A stretch of DNA of 64,000 nt. Origin: Melampsora larici-populina 98AG31 (Eukaryota > Basidiomycota > Pucciniomycetes > Pucciniales > Melampsoraceae). The stretch covers positions 248,001-312,000 of the forward strand of contig NW_006768775.1 in assembly GCF_000204055.1 (NCBI RefSeq). Reading direction: 5' to 3'. A program made the position numbers and the translations under genes. This document shows, piece after piece, positions 22,000 to 35,576 of the stretch; position 1 is the first letter of the stretch; each line of letters starts with the position of its first letter. The notes under the pieces were generated by a model that saw only the letters and a list, made by a program, of their open reading frames with translations, did no database searches and was not told the DNA's origin.

Positions 22000-22993
22000 T
22001 GTGAGTTGAATGGTAAAATGGTTAAAATGAGTGGTGAGTTGGTATCTTGTTGGTTTGTGATTTGATTTGATTATGATGAGTTCATTTCTTTTTGGTGTTG
22101 GTGTTGGTGTTTAGTAGTTTGATGAGTGATATTGCTGCTCAGTCTCTCTCATTCAAACTTAAATTATTCGATAAATCAAACAAAACTGTATTCAATTACT
22201 CACTCACTACACCATACAGCAAATCACATAAAATTACATAGTACACAGCCATCTTCTTTTCTTTTTTTTGAATCTTGACCAATCAACTTCCAAAAATGTT
22301 CTTCATCCTTGAATCTCAATCAGTTCATCATACCACTTATCCACAAGAGTCATGTATCAAAAAGATCAGAAGCGCTTTTCACCTCAATCCAATCAAGGCA
22401 ACAAATGTTGGGAATCAGATTATGCTTCTGACTTCCATTAAACAATTACACTGAAGTCTTTCAGCTGACAAGGTAGGTCATTATCAATCAAATGATTTCC
22501 CACCACCCAATTAATTACAGGTACCATCCCCATGATCCAGTATTTGAGATTATAACACTCCCATGCTATCATGTACTCACCTTTAACTTTGTCTGTTCAT
22601 GATCAATATCAAGACACCAACTTATCCTCATTGTCTATCATTCCAAACAAAACCATATCCCATCAATCCAATACCTCTCCAAAACCAACAGCAACTTTCC
22701 TTCATTTCACAGAAGGCGTTCAACACAAATAAGTCTTCCAACAAACCAGCATTAAAACTTATCTGATCTTGGTCAGAAAACCATGGTACGATGAGTCCCA
22801 AGGAATACTTACATTTAAAATCTTTCAAGTCTTGGAACCAAAGAACATCCTCTCTAGCCATATCAGATCCTCTTTTTGTCTAGGATGAAGTTTATTTTGT
22901 ATTATCAAAGTCCACAAAAGATAAACATAAATCAAAGAATTGAAAATATCAATCACATGGTGATACATCATATCCTACATATAAGAAGTATTA
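22000..22993. other. Intergenic stretch, nothing recognised
   Basis: The upstream region of the aspartic protease gene followed by AT-rich DNA. Only short chance frames are present. Confidence 0.5.
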
Positions 22994-22995
22994 GT

Positions 22996-23655
22996 TGTTG
23001 GTATCTTGATATTAACGGATGGGAATGTGAATGTGATTCGGGCTTTTGAACATGTGTATAAACTTTACTAACGGGTCGGACCTTGGTTTATAACTTGCAG
23101 ATCTGCAGCTATGATGTCATGCTGTTTACCACCTTTTCCGAATCTCATTTAAAATTCATTCCCATAGCGTTCACTAGCGATTTCTTTCAAATCTCTAGCT
23201 ATCTCTTTCTCTAGTGTTACTTTTTTACACCAGCCCACCCTTCTATTCCCTTTTATTAGGTTGCTTCTTATCCATTTTAAGTTCTTTAGTTTTCATTTAT
23301 TGAGTCGTTTAGTTTTTTGTTCAGGTTATAGCGAGTTTATTTAGGTTTTTTATAAAAAAAAAAAAAAAGATGTGAGAAGAGAAGAGGTCTGGTTGTACTA
23401 TTTTATTCAGATTTTTATTTTAGTTATTTGCGGTTCTTGTTTTTTGTTTTGGTTAAGGGCTGTTTGTTGTTGTTGTGTTAGTGTGGTTTTAAGGTCCGCT
23501 AGCCACCCCGTAGGGTGTGATCTTATGTTTTGTTTTAAGCAATTTTATCTCCCTTGGCGTTTAGCCTTGGGATTCGCCCAAAACACTGCGCCTGCTTTAG
23601 TATATTTTATACTAAGTTTTGTGAGTTTGAAAACTTCACATTTCCATCTAATTCA
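22996..23655 (+). repeat. Dispersed ~650-bp repeat, copy A (possible solo LTR)
   Basis: Similar over its whole length to 25836-26485. It starts TGTTGGTA, shares a TATGA(T/C)(G/A)TCAT..CTGTT.ACCACC block, a TTCCCATAGC block, and a GC-rich block TAGCCACCCCGTAGGG followed by CTTGGGATTCGC.CCAAA.AC. The TGTTGG start and size are LTR-like, but the 3' end and a target duplication could not be fixed. Open frames inside are probably incidental. Confidence 0.6.
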
Positions 23656-25830
23656 AATAGGATCCCACTATTTCTCGCCCCCTATCTGATATCCGGCGCC
23701 CCCTTCGGGTCGACCCGGGGGCGCCAAGAGATCTGTAGCCCCTTTTCAACAACAAGGGGGCGTCGCTTCAACTTTGTTTTATTAATCGATACCAATTCCG
23801 CGGTTTAGCGCCCTAACTCGGTCTTCGAGAGTACCAAGGGCTGATTATTTTGTTCAACGTTTGCAGGACAGCTTGGAAAGGGATTTGTTTCAGGCAAAAG
23901 ATCTTCAGGCGCGCTTTTATAACAAAGAACAACATGTGGAAGTCACTTTCATACCATCCCTTGCAACTTCAGTGTCTTGATCTCGTCTCGAAGTTTCTCA
24001 ATTGTTTCTATAAACAGTGACATAATTGGGACTCTGTATGAGTGCATCACTTGAGCTTGGTTTGTTTTCTGTCAAAGTGGTAAGGATGTTTGAAATTGAA
24101 ATATCATCTATGCCCGTCGTGGTCCTGCCTTGCTTCATGTATTTTTTGGCAGGGGATCTGGAGGATTGTCAGCATCACTGTTTCGTGGTCGTTTTGAGGG
24201 CATATTGATCTGGAGATTTCGGATTGAGGGCAAGGTTTTATGAGCAATTGAACAGGATGGTGCGGAAAACATATGTGCCTCCCTTCAAGTTCCTTCTTTG
24301 CTTGAGTCCTTTGGTCCGTGTAGTATTGGGCCGGTACGGGCACAAAAGAATTCTTGAGCCCTTTTGTTTCTTTTAATGATGTTTGTTACCCCATCAAGAA
24401 CAAAAAGGGCATGAATTAGGTAAGATGAGGGCTCATCTGCAAGATTGTGCCCTGTTGAGGAGCCCCTTGGGAGCCCTATAGGTCCAACTCGGCCAAATTT
24501 TGGCTGGTGACACTCGGGTATTGGGGTATTGTCGGGCCACGCGGGTATTACCCCAAACTAATGGGGTGCCGGGTTTTCCCTGGGGGGGCGCTAAATAGTG
24601 GGATCCTTCAAATAACTCCAGAAGTCTATAACTGGGAGTATCACTCCAGGAACCACCAAGCATTGTTTCCAAACTTTTACTTCAGATTCAATCCACACAA
24701 TTTTTAGACCATTCTAAATCCAATATCTGTTAGTCAATGGGACCATCTTACCTCACAAATTTTATCAACATCTCACAACTTGATAATCAGTGAAAACCAA
24801 CAAAGTCCAGAACCTTCTGAACATTCTTGCAAGAAAGTGAGCAGACAATCCTTCACAAACCTGGTCTTTGAGGTCTTATGAGGTGAAGCCTTTGATTCTG
24901 CTGATGGTTTCATGGAGATTCTTCTCCAACCAAGTCCAAGTTCCCTTCAGCCCCTTTTCAAGTTTCAAGTCCACAAGTCTTACATACACTCTCAAAATTC
25001 CAAGCATGGCACACATCTATGACTAAAATGCCAAGAATGGCACATCTATGACTAAACCTTCATAACACACTCGTCTACCCTCAACTCCAAGCACCTTTCA
25101 CAACTCTGGAAACTCATACACACACTTGGGTAAATCAATCACCAACTGGGTCACTGGAACTTTAACCCATGACTGTGATTTGGGTTGCTGCAAGTGTCAT
25201 ATTGCACTACCACTGGCACTGGCACCAAAACCAGATGCACTGCAGAAGATGTCATGGACAATACTAGCACTGAACCTGAAGTGAGTACTTACCACTTTCA
25301 AGCAAAACCCACATATAGCTGCCTAGTGACTTTGGAGCTTTGCTTTCACTTCAATGGGGTATAAGATGTCTTACAAGGAAACACTCAGAAAATATATATA
25401 TATGAAGCAGACTGGCTTGATTTTATTCTTGTTTTCAGAATTGAATCCTTTATGACCACACATGGGTTTTGGAGTAGGTTTCATTATTGGTATCAAATGG
25501 TTAGCTGGTCAGTGGAATGAGGTATTGAGGGTTATATGGACAGCTTATTTAAATTGATATGACAATTATTGCTTGGTACTAGTAGTAGTAGGCAAGAGTT
25601 AAAAAAGTTTTAGACATTTTTTGGTTAACTTGAACATGCCCATTTGGATGATTTTTATACCTGAAATTTGAAAGAACTTCATACTTTTCTTGTATGGATC
25701 CCTGGACCTTGCCTCTGATCAGTGTCAAAAATCTACCTACTCCTTTTTCAAATTCCAATTTTGCATATATTAAAGACAACTAAAAACTTTTTTCTTATTA
25801 CATTTTTACTGACCAATGAAAATTAAATGA
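23656..25830. other. Intergenic, with GC-rich palindromes, no gene
   Basis: Contains a strong GC palindrome at 23695-23725, a GC-richer tract at 24300-24610 with several short inverted repeats (GGGTATTACCCC, GGGCACAAAAG...), and otherwise AT-rich DNA. It may include internal remains of the LTR element represented by the flanking repeats. No coding region is credible. Confidence 0.45.
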
Positions 25831-25835
25831 TTTGT

Positions 25836-26485
25836 TGTTGGTAACGCGTTATTAACAGAGTGGAATGGGAAAGTTGGATGATTTTACATGTAAACATATA
25901 CTGACAGGTTGAACTTCTCCTGACTTTATCTTTTGATTCATCAGCTATGACATCATAGCTGTTGACCACCATCATCCACATCTTTCCCATAGCAGTTACT
26001 TTCGTCAACAACTCATCATACTCAAGTTTTCTCTCTATCTTTCTATTCAGAAATTTTTTCATCCCTCCCTCCTACTCCCTGGCTAAAGGCCGGTGAAAGT
26101 AAAGTGTCAAGCATCATCAATTAGTCGAATATTTTAGTTTTTTAATTTTTAATTTTATTTTGTTCGAGTATAGTTGTTTCAGTTTCTTTTTTATTGATAT
26201 TTTAGTTCTATTTACATATTCATTTTCTTTTTTCGCTAGTATTATTTATTTTCATTCTTAGTAGTTATAAAATCTTTATCATATATTAGTTATAATTGTC
26301 CTTTTTTCCTTATATTTTATGTATGGCCCTAGCCACCCCGTAGGGCGTGTTTCATCATTTGTTCAAGTAATATTATATACCCGGGGCTTACGCCTTGGGA
26401 TTCGCACCAAACACGGGTATTGCCTTTGGCAATATTTCTTTAATCTAGTAGTGAGTTTGACGGTCCCATTTCCAAATTCTCAAAA
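25836..26485 (+). repeat. Dispersed ~650-bp repeat, copy B
   Basis: Same orientation as copy A and about 2.8 kb downstream. It shares the TGTTGGTA start, the CATAGCTGTTGACCACC block, the TTTCCCATAGCAGTTAC block, and the block CTAGCCACCCCGTAGGG...GCCTTGGGATTCGCACCAAACACGG. AT-rich parts have diverged most. Confidence 0.6.
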
Positions 26486-26489
26486 ATAT

Positions 26490-27180
26490 CAAACAGAAAA
26501 TCAAGTACTACTGTTTCATTATATCTTGGCTGAAATCAAGAAAAAATAATCAAGTTGAAATTTCAGTTTTTAACTGGATTTAAACAGTACAGCAACCACT
26601 CTATTGTCTGTTTTTCATTGGTGAAGTTTGAAGTTTGATCTACTTCAAGGTAGTACTTAAAAAACTTGATTATTTGTTTCTCAATGTCCAACATATAATG
26701 AAATAGCTGTATGATTTTAAATATTTTAATTTTGGAATTCTTGTCTTCACTTCTTCCCTTTAACTTTCAAGTCCTTTACAAATCCCAAGGCTTCTGTTCA
26801 CCAAAACCTTCAAAAATCACATTCAAATCAATTAAATCCTTGATTATAAAATTATATAAAAAAAAGATATAAAAAAAGATATACTAATTATAATTCAATT
26901 TCTTACAAAACCAAAAACCAAAAACCAAAACCAAAAAAAAATTACCACCACGATTTCTTTTTTTCTATTAAAACAAACAAAGATTACTCAAAAAGATTAC
27001 TCAAAAAAAGATTAAAGACTAAACTAAAAACTAAAAAAGACTAAAAAACTACAATTTTAAAGAAACAAGAACTGATTAATTATAAATTGGATGAAATCAC
27101 ACAAACACAAACATACACGAAAAAAGTCAAGGAATTTTAAAAAAAGAAAAAAGATTCAAAATTCGGATTTTTTCAAATTC
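26490..27180. other. AT-rich intergenic, nothing recognised
   Basis: Downstream region of the F-box-type gene. A-rich low complexity (AAAAAGATTAAAGACTAAA-like) dominates 26850-27060. Confidence 0.5.
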
Positions 27181-27184
27181 ATCT

Positions 27185-28995
27185 TTAAATTACAAATGTT
27201 CCAGGATAATAAATTTCATTTACTAAACTCATTTCATCTTTTTTCCAACCTAATTTACCCAAGTTTTCCAACTCGATCAACTTAATCGGAGGTACCCAAC
27301 CATCTTCCCCTTCTCCTCCTCCTCCTCCTCCCACCAATCCCCCTCCAGTTCCCACTCCACCTCTGGAAGTTAAACCAGGATTAATAGTCGAATGAAACTT
27401 AATCATATCCTTTAATCCAATCAAAGTTTCCCTAAACTTAAACGTATTAGATTTCTTAACTTTCAATTCGTTTAATCTAGTAAGACTTTGATGAGTTTTT
27501 TGATGATTTAATTGATAGGTTGATTTAAAAAACTCGGGACTGATTAGGTCTCCTTCTACATTTAATTTCTTTAATGAATTTAAACTACCAATCACATCGT
27601 CTAATGGAAAAGAAGTATCACTGCCAAAAAAAAAAAAAAAAAAAACTTATTAGAATTTGATGACTTGGAAGAGAGAAGGGTTGATTTACCTTTTACCCCA
27701 CCAACCTGGTCCGATGATTAATTCTTCAAGAGATTTTCCACAAGCTTGTAAAGCTTCTACTAAGCCTCTTTTTGAAATACAAGTAGATTCGATCAAAGTC
27801 AAAGACTTAAGTCCCGAATTATACCTTAATAACTGTTGAAGATCTCTTTCTTTAATAGAAGTTTGAACGATAATCAAATTAATTAAAAAAGATGAAATCG
27901 GTTGAGATTTAAAGATAGGTTTCGAACTTAAACTTGATCCTAAACCTCTAATAGCCAAAGTTTTTAATGTAGATAAATGTCCAATCATCGATAAGAGTTG
28001 TAACATTGAAATCCATGCGGGTGGATTGATTCTGGATTGAAAACTTTCGTTAAAGAGGTCTTGAGTCGGTTTTAAATCTTTGTAAAACGTTTGTAGGTTA
28101 CTTAGGTTTCGGATAGGTAGGATAAATTCTTGCATGAACATTGAGGATTCTTTGGGCATTTGTAATCTTAGATCAATTAGGTTTTGACATTGTGATAAAA
28201 CATCTACTACCTATAAAGTCAAAAGTTAAACCAAAAATTAAGATTAGTTAAATGGAAAATTCAAAATGAGATCTCAAGTTCTTGGGTTTTTTTTTGAAGT
28301 AAATCACTTACTGCACCACCTGTTTCTTGTAAATGCCAAGAAGCCCACATCGAAGCTTTACAAAGCTTATTCAAATCGATATCCAAGACTCTAATGAATT
28401 TCGAAAGCTTTTCATGATTTCTTAAAGTAGTTCTTAATTTCCATGCTGTATAACGTGAATCAAGATAAGGAGAATGATATAAAGTTTTCAAAGCTATCCA
28501 ATTTAATTGACTATGAGTTAAAGATAAAGATAATAAACTTGGAATCTCATTTGATAAATGGTTTGAAATCTCTTCTAATAATTCACTTGGTAAATTGATG
28601 ATACTTGGGTTTCTTTGATCAGCTTGAGGTCTGGATGGGTTTATGTTCAAGATTTGGTTGGGTGATGTGCTTTGACATTCACAGTTCGTGCGGAATGATG
28701 AGGATGATGGTGAGGATGGTGAACGGTTTGGTGATGGGTTTAATGCAGGATCGATGGGGAATGGATCTTGGCTTAGATTGATGAGATGATGAGTCGTCGT
28801 AGTTGAATGGTGAAGATTGATTTGTGATGAAGGTGATGGTGAAGGTGATTGAGTTTGATTTGAACGAGTTCTGAGTCTAGTACGATAAGCTGGAGCTGAT
28901 GGATGGTCATGAAGAGAAGGTGAAGTGAATGGAGTTAGAGTTGATTTGATTCGTTTTGATGGTTGTTCTTGTTCTGAATGATTTGGTGTTGACAT
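27185..28995 (-). CDS. F-box-like protein with leucine-rich region
   Basis: Three exons: 28995-28312, 28210-27690, 27620-27185; 1641 nt, 546 aa, all GT...AG. The first ~125 residues are Ser/Pro/His-rich and probably disordered. Then comes an F-box-like segment (INLPSELLEEISNHL, about residues 130-175), followed by a helical region with irregular leucine repeats (LIDLRLQM, LKTLAIRGLG, LKSLTLIEST, LEELIIGPGWW) typical of an LRR substrate-binding domain. Such proteins usually work as adaptors of SCF ubiquitin ligases; that role is inferred. A Gly-rich loop (GGVGTGGG..GGGGGGEGEDG) lies near the C-terminus. The intron before exon 3 contains a 20-nt T tract. Confidence 0.75.
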
Positions 28996-28999
28996 TTTT

Positions 29000-31900
29000 G
29001 TTTGAATTGACTTTGATTAGTTCTACTTTATCGATCGATTGATATATCTGTCAGTTTGATGAGGTTTGATGAATGTTGATAGTTGATAGTTTGAAGACTT
29101 TTAAAGTGAATTGTAATTTGCTGAGTGAATTGCTGCTGAGTGAATCAGAAGAATACTATATCCTCTGAGTATATCAGTAGCAGTAGCAGTAGTAAGCAGT
29201 CTTTAAATATCAATCTACTTTCTACTCTTTCTCATCATCACTCAAATCAAATCAAATCACCATGACTTCATCCATCTCATCCAACTCATCCAACTCCATT
29301 CTCATCAACTCCATCTCATTCTGGATTCTCTCATGAATTCTATCTTAACTATTACCATACCAATCTCAATCACCGAATCTCTCAATATCAATATCAATAC
29401 CAATATCACTCGAAAATGTAAATCAAAAGAGCCTCAACTAGGCTGTGCAATTGTAGTCTCCTTAAAACAAATATCGTATTGTAAACTGAGTAACTTGGTC
29501 AAAAGATCACTTGATCACCAGATTTGAATATGTATCATTCTTCGATTTGTTTGTCTTGAGCTTTGGTAGTCAAGTACACAGCCAGACACAGCATATGTAA
29601 AGTATACATTAGTTGCCTTCCGAGACAACTATGGCCAAGGTATCCTCCGATCTATACCCTGGGCTACATACATAACGATAGATAGAGACCGAGATAGAAA
29701 AGAATACGCAGTATGACCAATCTCTTGATGTCTGTCTTTCTTGAAATTGATATTCAGGCTCGGTCAAAGGCTTTTGGTATAAGAAAAATAAGAAAAAGAA
29801 CTATCCTTTAGGAAGGTTTTATGCCTCACAAATCATGAATTTACCAATCAGAGTGAATCCCTCCTACTCACGTGGACGGCAGCTGGGTTCTCCAGCCTGT
29901 GCACACAGACGCGGCGGTTCCGCAGCTCGATGTGCGCGTATAGGAGGGTGCGCACAGTGCGACACAAAAATTGTTGTTGAAGAGGGTTTTCATTCAGAAA
30001 AAAAAGGTAAAAAAATATGTCAAAGATATTGGCTACAGACCAAGTAGTATCCATCATCTAGAACTACAACTGGTCATGTAAAAGGACTGAGATTGGTTTT
30101 CTTTTGTTTCAAAGAGAGTTAGTAAGCGTAATGAGGTCTGGTGCAAAAGAAAATAAATATAAAAATAATCAATGAAATCTTGCCAGAGCCTCTTGCTCTG
30201 GAACCAATAGGAAATACATATGTGCACAAGCACCTTTTTCTGGGTGCATGTATGCAGGCTGCACATTGGTGCTGCCAAACATGATGTGCTGCTGTCCACC
30301 TGAGTCCCACCTATGTTTTGATCTTATGTGCTTATGGGGCACTTTGTTATGTTTGTTCACCATAAACATCAAACTACTTCCCTTCAATTGAGAATCACAG
30401 GGGAAAATGATTAGAAGTATAATTGGTCATCAAGGATTGATCACTACCACCATGTCAATATTGGTGTAGCACGTTGACATGCACACACAGAGAGTTTTGA
30501 AACAAATCTCAAAGTCTTTTGGTCGGATTTAGATTGAGATTGTTGTTGAGCACCCTTTGTGAATAGTGTTTTGTTCATAGGATTTGTGGGATCCTTTGTC
30601 ATCAGCTGGGGTCAACTGACTTTCAATGTCCCAGTTGCTAAGGGGAAGATGCACCTGTTGTGGCACCTCTTTGATGGTTCTTTACAGGGTATAAGGAAAG
30701 TCTTTTGTGTGTGCAGACTGACTTGCTACAAGGATATTTACATGGTGTACCCACCTGAGGCATAAAACCCACATTACATAGGTACAACAAGTTGAGTAAA
30801 TTTTTAGCTATCATATATACTAGCAAATTAGCGGCGGGCGCCGCTTTAGCGGCTGACGCCGCCATGTTGTATGTAAATCAAACACAGCACAATCCCAAAA
30901 GCATGACAAAACCACAATTTCACACACATACACTAACATGTTGGTGGCAGGTGCTGCCCTGGGTGACCTCAACCTGACAAAATTTGTTTGCAACAGAGAA
31001 GTCAAAAATTGAGATATCCAGTGACATGCTTGGATATATTTGGAAAATACAACACTTACCCAGTCATTACAAAAGTGAAGTCAGTCTTTTGAAGCTTGAT
31101 TCAATATTTGTTAAGATTTGAAACCTTTACATGCCATTGAATTCAAAATTCCACCAAAAAACTGTAATATTCTCATCATCTAAACACACAAAGAGCTTGA
31201 CTGACTCTGTTGAAAGGATCTGATTGCAATGAAAGAGATCCAGTTGATTCTCACCATGCTAAATCCAAGTGAAGAATTGAGCTTTGCAACCTTTCCCAAG
31301 ATCAGCCTATGAATTGAGGTATTTTTTTCCCGTGCCTGCAGAGGGCGCCCTGGACATTGGGGTCCCACAAGAGTACAACAGCAAGCATTTGTACTTGTTG
31401 GAGCCCCCAACGTATGGGGCGCTCTTTATGGGCACTGTGTTTGGTTCATCAAATAATTCCAATTGAGTTTGTAAAAGGTCCGTTCTTCCCTAACCACTAT
31501 GCCTTTACCAGCATTGCATATTAAGGTATGTATCACACAATTTTGGAATGTGATTGACTTATATGTCCTAAATATTATACAAGAGTATGGCTCCTTCCTC
31601 TATCTGGTTGCTTTGAGGGTCTCTGCACAACTGTTTTTTAATCACCACCAAAGGAAGGTTTTTGTTGGGTTCAAGATTGAAGTGACAATCAAAAACATTG
31701 CAAATCAATCTAAACACTTTCCAGCACAAACCAAAAGAGTCTGAACATGGTGGGTGTGAAAAAGAGTGATAAGATGTACATATTTGTAAAAATCATAAAT
31801 GAACAGCCAAATTTCAAAAAACACTCAAGTGAATTGAAGATCATAGCTTCTTGACATCTTTCAGCTGCTAAATTATTGAGATGCATTGTACACTAAAATG

Positions 31901-32880
31901 AATCAATTCCTGTGTTGGTCTATTGGTGTACACAGAAATCAATCAAATAGATCCACTCAAACCAAACTTGAAATCCAATCCAAATGGTCTGACCTGGTAA
32001 AGATTTCTAATCTAGCATTCAGTAAGGAATTAGTATGGGATGGACTATCAAATTAACTCAAGATGTGCAAAGAAAATTCTTGATTCAATTTGATCATTGA
32101 TTTTGAGAGACATTGTGAGTAAATCATTTGGTAGGATGATAGCCTTCCTAATCTTGTAGATTGATCTGGTGTCTATAGAGACTATTGACTGATATCAGTT
32201 CTTGAACAAGAGAAATGGATTTTGGAAAGGTTCAATGCTCATGATGAAATTCTGCAGATGAAAATACAGTATGGAAATGTATGGAAGAATTCGAATGCCT
32301 ATGACAGAAAATAAACTCAAACTCAGAGCTGGATAAATGGTTTGAGACTGACCTATGCTTATTATGTGAGCATGTATCATAGAATATCCTCAATGTGTTT
32401 GCAGATTGGATAATATCAGGATGATGATAAATCTTTGAAGCAGAAATGAACAGTAACCAACAGATGGTTTTTCAACAAAATAATTTATTGGGACAAGATA
32501 GATACTTTGGGTAAGCTTTTGTAAGCTGAGTAAGGTGCGGAGTTGAAGATAAAGGATGACTATCTTCTGTAGTATGGAATTTCTTTAAGCCACAAAAGAC
32601 TTTTAAGAGTTGATCAAATTTTAGGTTTGAAATGTTGAGAATTGATCAACAAATGTATAGACCTATTAAAGACTCTTCAGGAAATTTGATAGTCACTGAT
32701 TTCATCATTGTTATCATGATTAAGTGATCTAACCATTTCCCATTCAGCATAATTAATGAGCCCAAGTCTGTAAACTTTCCCTCTTGGTAGGACTGACCTC
32801 CTTATAAACTTCATAAGTTTGTTGTATGAATAAGTAACAGGAGGTAAAGTCTGATAAAGTCAATAGAAATCAATTGAACA
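29000..32880. other. Gene-poor stretch
   Basis: 29000-29330 is the upstream region of the F-box-type gene. The remainder has no credible gene. A GC-rich patch at 29860-29960, a hairpin at 30832-30863 (GGCGGGCGCCGC...GCGGCTGACGCCGCC) and a GC-rich patch with an imperfect palindrome at 31345-31425 stand out from the AT-rich background and may be remains of repeats. Confidence 0.45.
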
Positions 32881-32884
32881 CAAT

Positions 32885-34826
32885 GATGAGAATGAAATTG
32901 AATTTGGTGTTGATGAATTTAATTCTAGTGGAGGAAATGGAACCATAGAAGTGAACAGTACATTTGCTTCATTGTGGGATCCATTTGAAAAGAATTGTAA
33001 GCTTGCCAATATCTTACTCGAGTGGGTCCTCATAGAATAGGTTTACTGTGTTAGTACAATCACCTGATGATCTATGGTGTTATGAAGGTTACCTATTGTC
33101 AATAAGCGGATTAGGCAGAGTCTTTGGTAGAAGCGTACAGAGGTAAAGTGGCTGATGAAGAGTTTTCATCGTGGTAGTTTGAATCTTAGATTGATTATCC
33201 ATTAAAGTAGGTGGTGCTGTTCAATTATGGTCACTATATTTTTGTATCTCGAGTTGATCTAAAGGCATTCAAATTGTTTGTTAGTATGTTGATGATGATT
33301 TGATTATTTTGATTCAGATCCTGGTACAAACCTGAGTTGGTATGATGATTGATTTCAATATTTGCTGAGTAAAAGATCAGATCAAATATTGAGCATTTGA
33401 ACAGGTTAAAAGTAGTCTGGAGGTATATTCTGCACATCAAAGGTCAGTTGTAGAAGTTTGAGAAGAAGCTGCATGTCTTTTAGTCGTGTTGAGGATCTTG
33501 AATCGATTTCAGAGATACCAGTAAAGAGATGAAGTCACTGGTCCTAAGTGGAAGATTAAGTTGAATAAATTTGAGAGAGATGAATTGCTAGAATCAGGTT
33601 ACACTGTCTGGATGGAACTAATTTGTCAACGTGAGTTCCTCTTAAACACGTACTTGATTATCGATAGAAGTTGCAATGATCGATTCAAGTTTTATTCGAA
33701 GATAGATGAGTACATATGAAGTTATCTTCTTTGAGGTTTAATGGTAAGTATCATAGTTGATGTACTCGATAAACCTGTTGGTGAGGATTGGTGGATAACA
33801 TTCTTTCTTTGAATGGGATCGATCGATCTGGCACATGCAGATAAAACACGCAAAGCTTTTGCACCTCGAGAGCATTTAACTTCTTTTCTAGAGTCGATTT
33901 GACGAGCTCTGGCCTGTGATAATCTGGTCCCTAGTTGATCGTATACGTAGAAAGCAAATAAGATAACCAACTGATTATATATCATCGGAGATCTGATAAG
34001 CATGGATTCATCCACAGAATCGCATCAAGAAGATCAATGTCATACAATGAGTTGAAACATTTAAATCTACGAAAAAGATGCTGAAAGTAAGAGGATCAAT
34101 CAGTCCAAGGGACACTAACAAGATACCTTATGTATGCAATAGATATCATACAAGAATGAAAGGATTTGACCACATCGGAAATTTCTTCTTTCAGATCATA
34201 GTTCAACCAAAATAGTTGTTGTGAATCCAAGAAGGAGTAGGTTCAGGTTCTATCAGATTCTGTCAATCTTAATCTGAATTGATCATAGGCTGCTCATATG
34301 ACAAAAAAGAAAGTAGATTGCAACATGCAGACTTACACTTGGTATCTCCTAATTGATCCTTTCTGTCCAGTCACTAAGTGGAAAAGACAAGGTCAGATGC
34401 AAAGGTTATGATAGATGATGAAAAGGTGCGAAAGGATTATCAGGTAATGAATGTCTTAATGATCGTTTCTTGGTGGATGTTGCTCAATAATCATCATTGG
34501 GAGAACAAAGAGATGACAAGATGAAGTTAACTCGGACATCAGATCACCAGTACTTCCGTCCGTGGAGGGTGTCAGAGATTGAGTAACGACCGCGGATCTT
34601 ACCCTCAAACTTAAGAGAAATGAACGGGAACCTGTCGAGCTTCCCATTAGTACTGAAGTGGCAGCGATCGGAGATCCAAGGCTACCAGTTGATGGTGGCG
34701 AGTGGATGTGGTCGACAGAGACTGTTGAGGAACTTGAAGACAAAAGTTTTGACCAACGCACTGATGAGAAAAAACTCTCGTTTCCTGTCTCAACATCGCT
34801 AGCTTCATACGGTGATTGGTGATTGT
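32885..34826 (+). pseudogene. Relic or undetected multi-exon gene on plus strand
   Basis: Several plus-strand patches look like exons: 32885-33037 (acidic, DENEIEFGVDEFN.SGGN, ending LLEWVL), 33118-33145 (SLVEAYR), 33380-33441 (EHLNRLKVVWRYILHIK, ending at GTCAGT), about 33530-33629 (DEVTGPKWKIKLNKFERDELL, ending at GTGAGT), and 34600-34826 (PVELPISTEVAAIGDPRLP to a stop after ASYGDW). Between 33755 and 34060 the same style of sequence has six stop codons, mostly TGA. No domain is recognised. The order is consistent with one gene, but I could not join the exons into a single open model, so decay is likely. Confidence 0.35.
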
Positions 34827-35576
34827 ATGACTGTTAAGCAGGAGTAAAAGGCCTGAGTGGATCAGACAATGAAAAAACATAAATTTAAATGTGGTTGTTG
34901 GTGGACGCCATGAGGATGCCAAGATGGTCTATTCGTAGCTTGCTTAGAAGATCTGCAAGTTGGAGGTTTAGAAAGATGTGTTGAGCCAAGAAAAAAGACC
35001 AGGGTTCCTGCACTCTGAAGATCTTGGGATTCATGGTTTTGATACAGAAACAAAAACAATCCTTCATAAGACACTTTTCGGATCAGTCATAGATCAGTTG
35101 CAAAATTCAAGATACCAACTGAAATGAAGATTAGCCAGGTTACTGTTTATGAACTCATATTGAGCACATTGTTGAAAATGTTGGTGTTTGTCTGGCGGTT
35201 GTACGAGTTGAAATTCAGTCATTGGAGCATATTGATGACCTAAGATGAGTTTTTTTGGATTGGATTCCAGCTTGGTGAGCAGCTTTAAGATACGACGGAA
35301 AGATTCAAGGTCAACAAGATTAGTTTATCAAATATACCAGCAAACCAGCAAGATTTATATTCGCACTTACGCACAACATCGCCTCCAGTGCATTCTTTCA
35401 ACGTGAGCAATCATAAAAGTGGTCTGGATTAGCTGTGAAAGCGGATGATGCTGAAAGGGTAAGCAAATGATGAGTTTTAATGATCTCGCTCGCCTGCTCT
35501 ATCTCCGAGTATTATAAACTTGGTGTTACACAACATGAACAACAAGAGGAGCGTTGTTGGTGGGACAGAAGAGGGG

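Noticed and set aside
29835..30047. Small Cys/Arg-rich plus-strand frame in a GC patch
   Set aside because: No signal peptide or splice context; composition follows the GC-rich patch.
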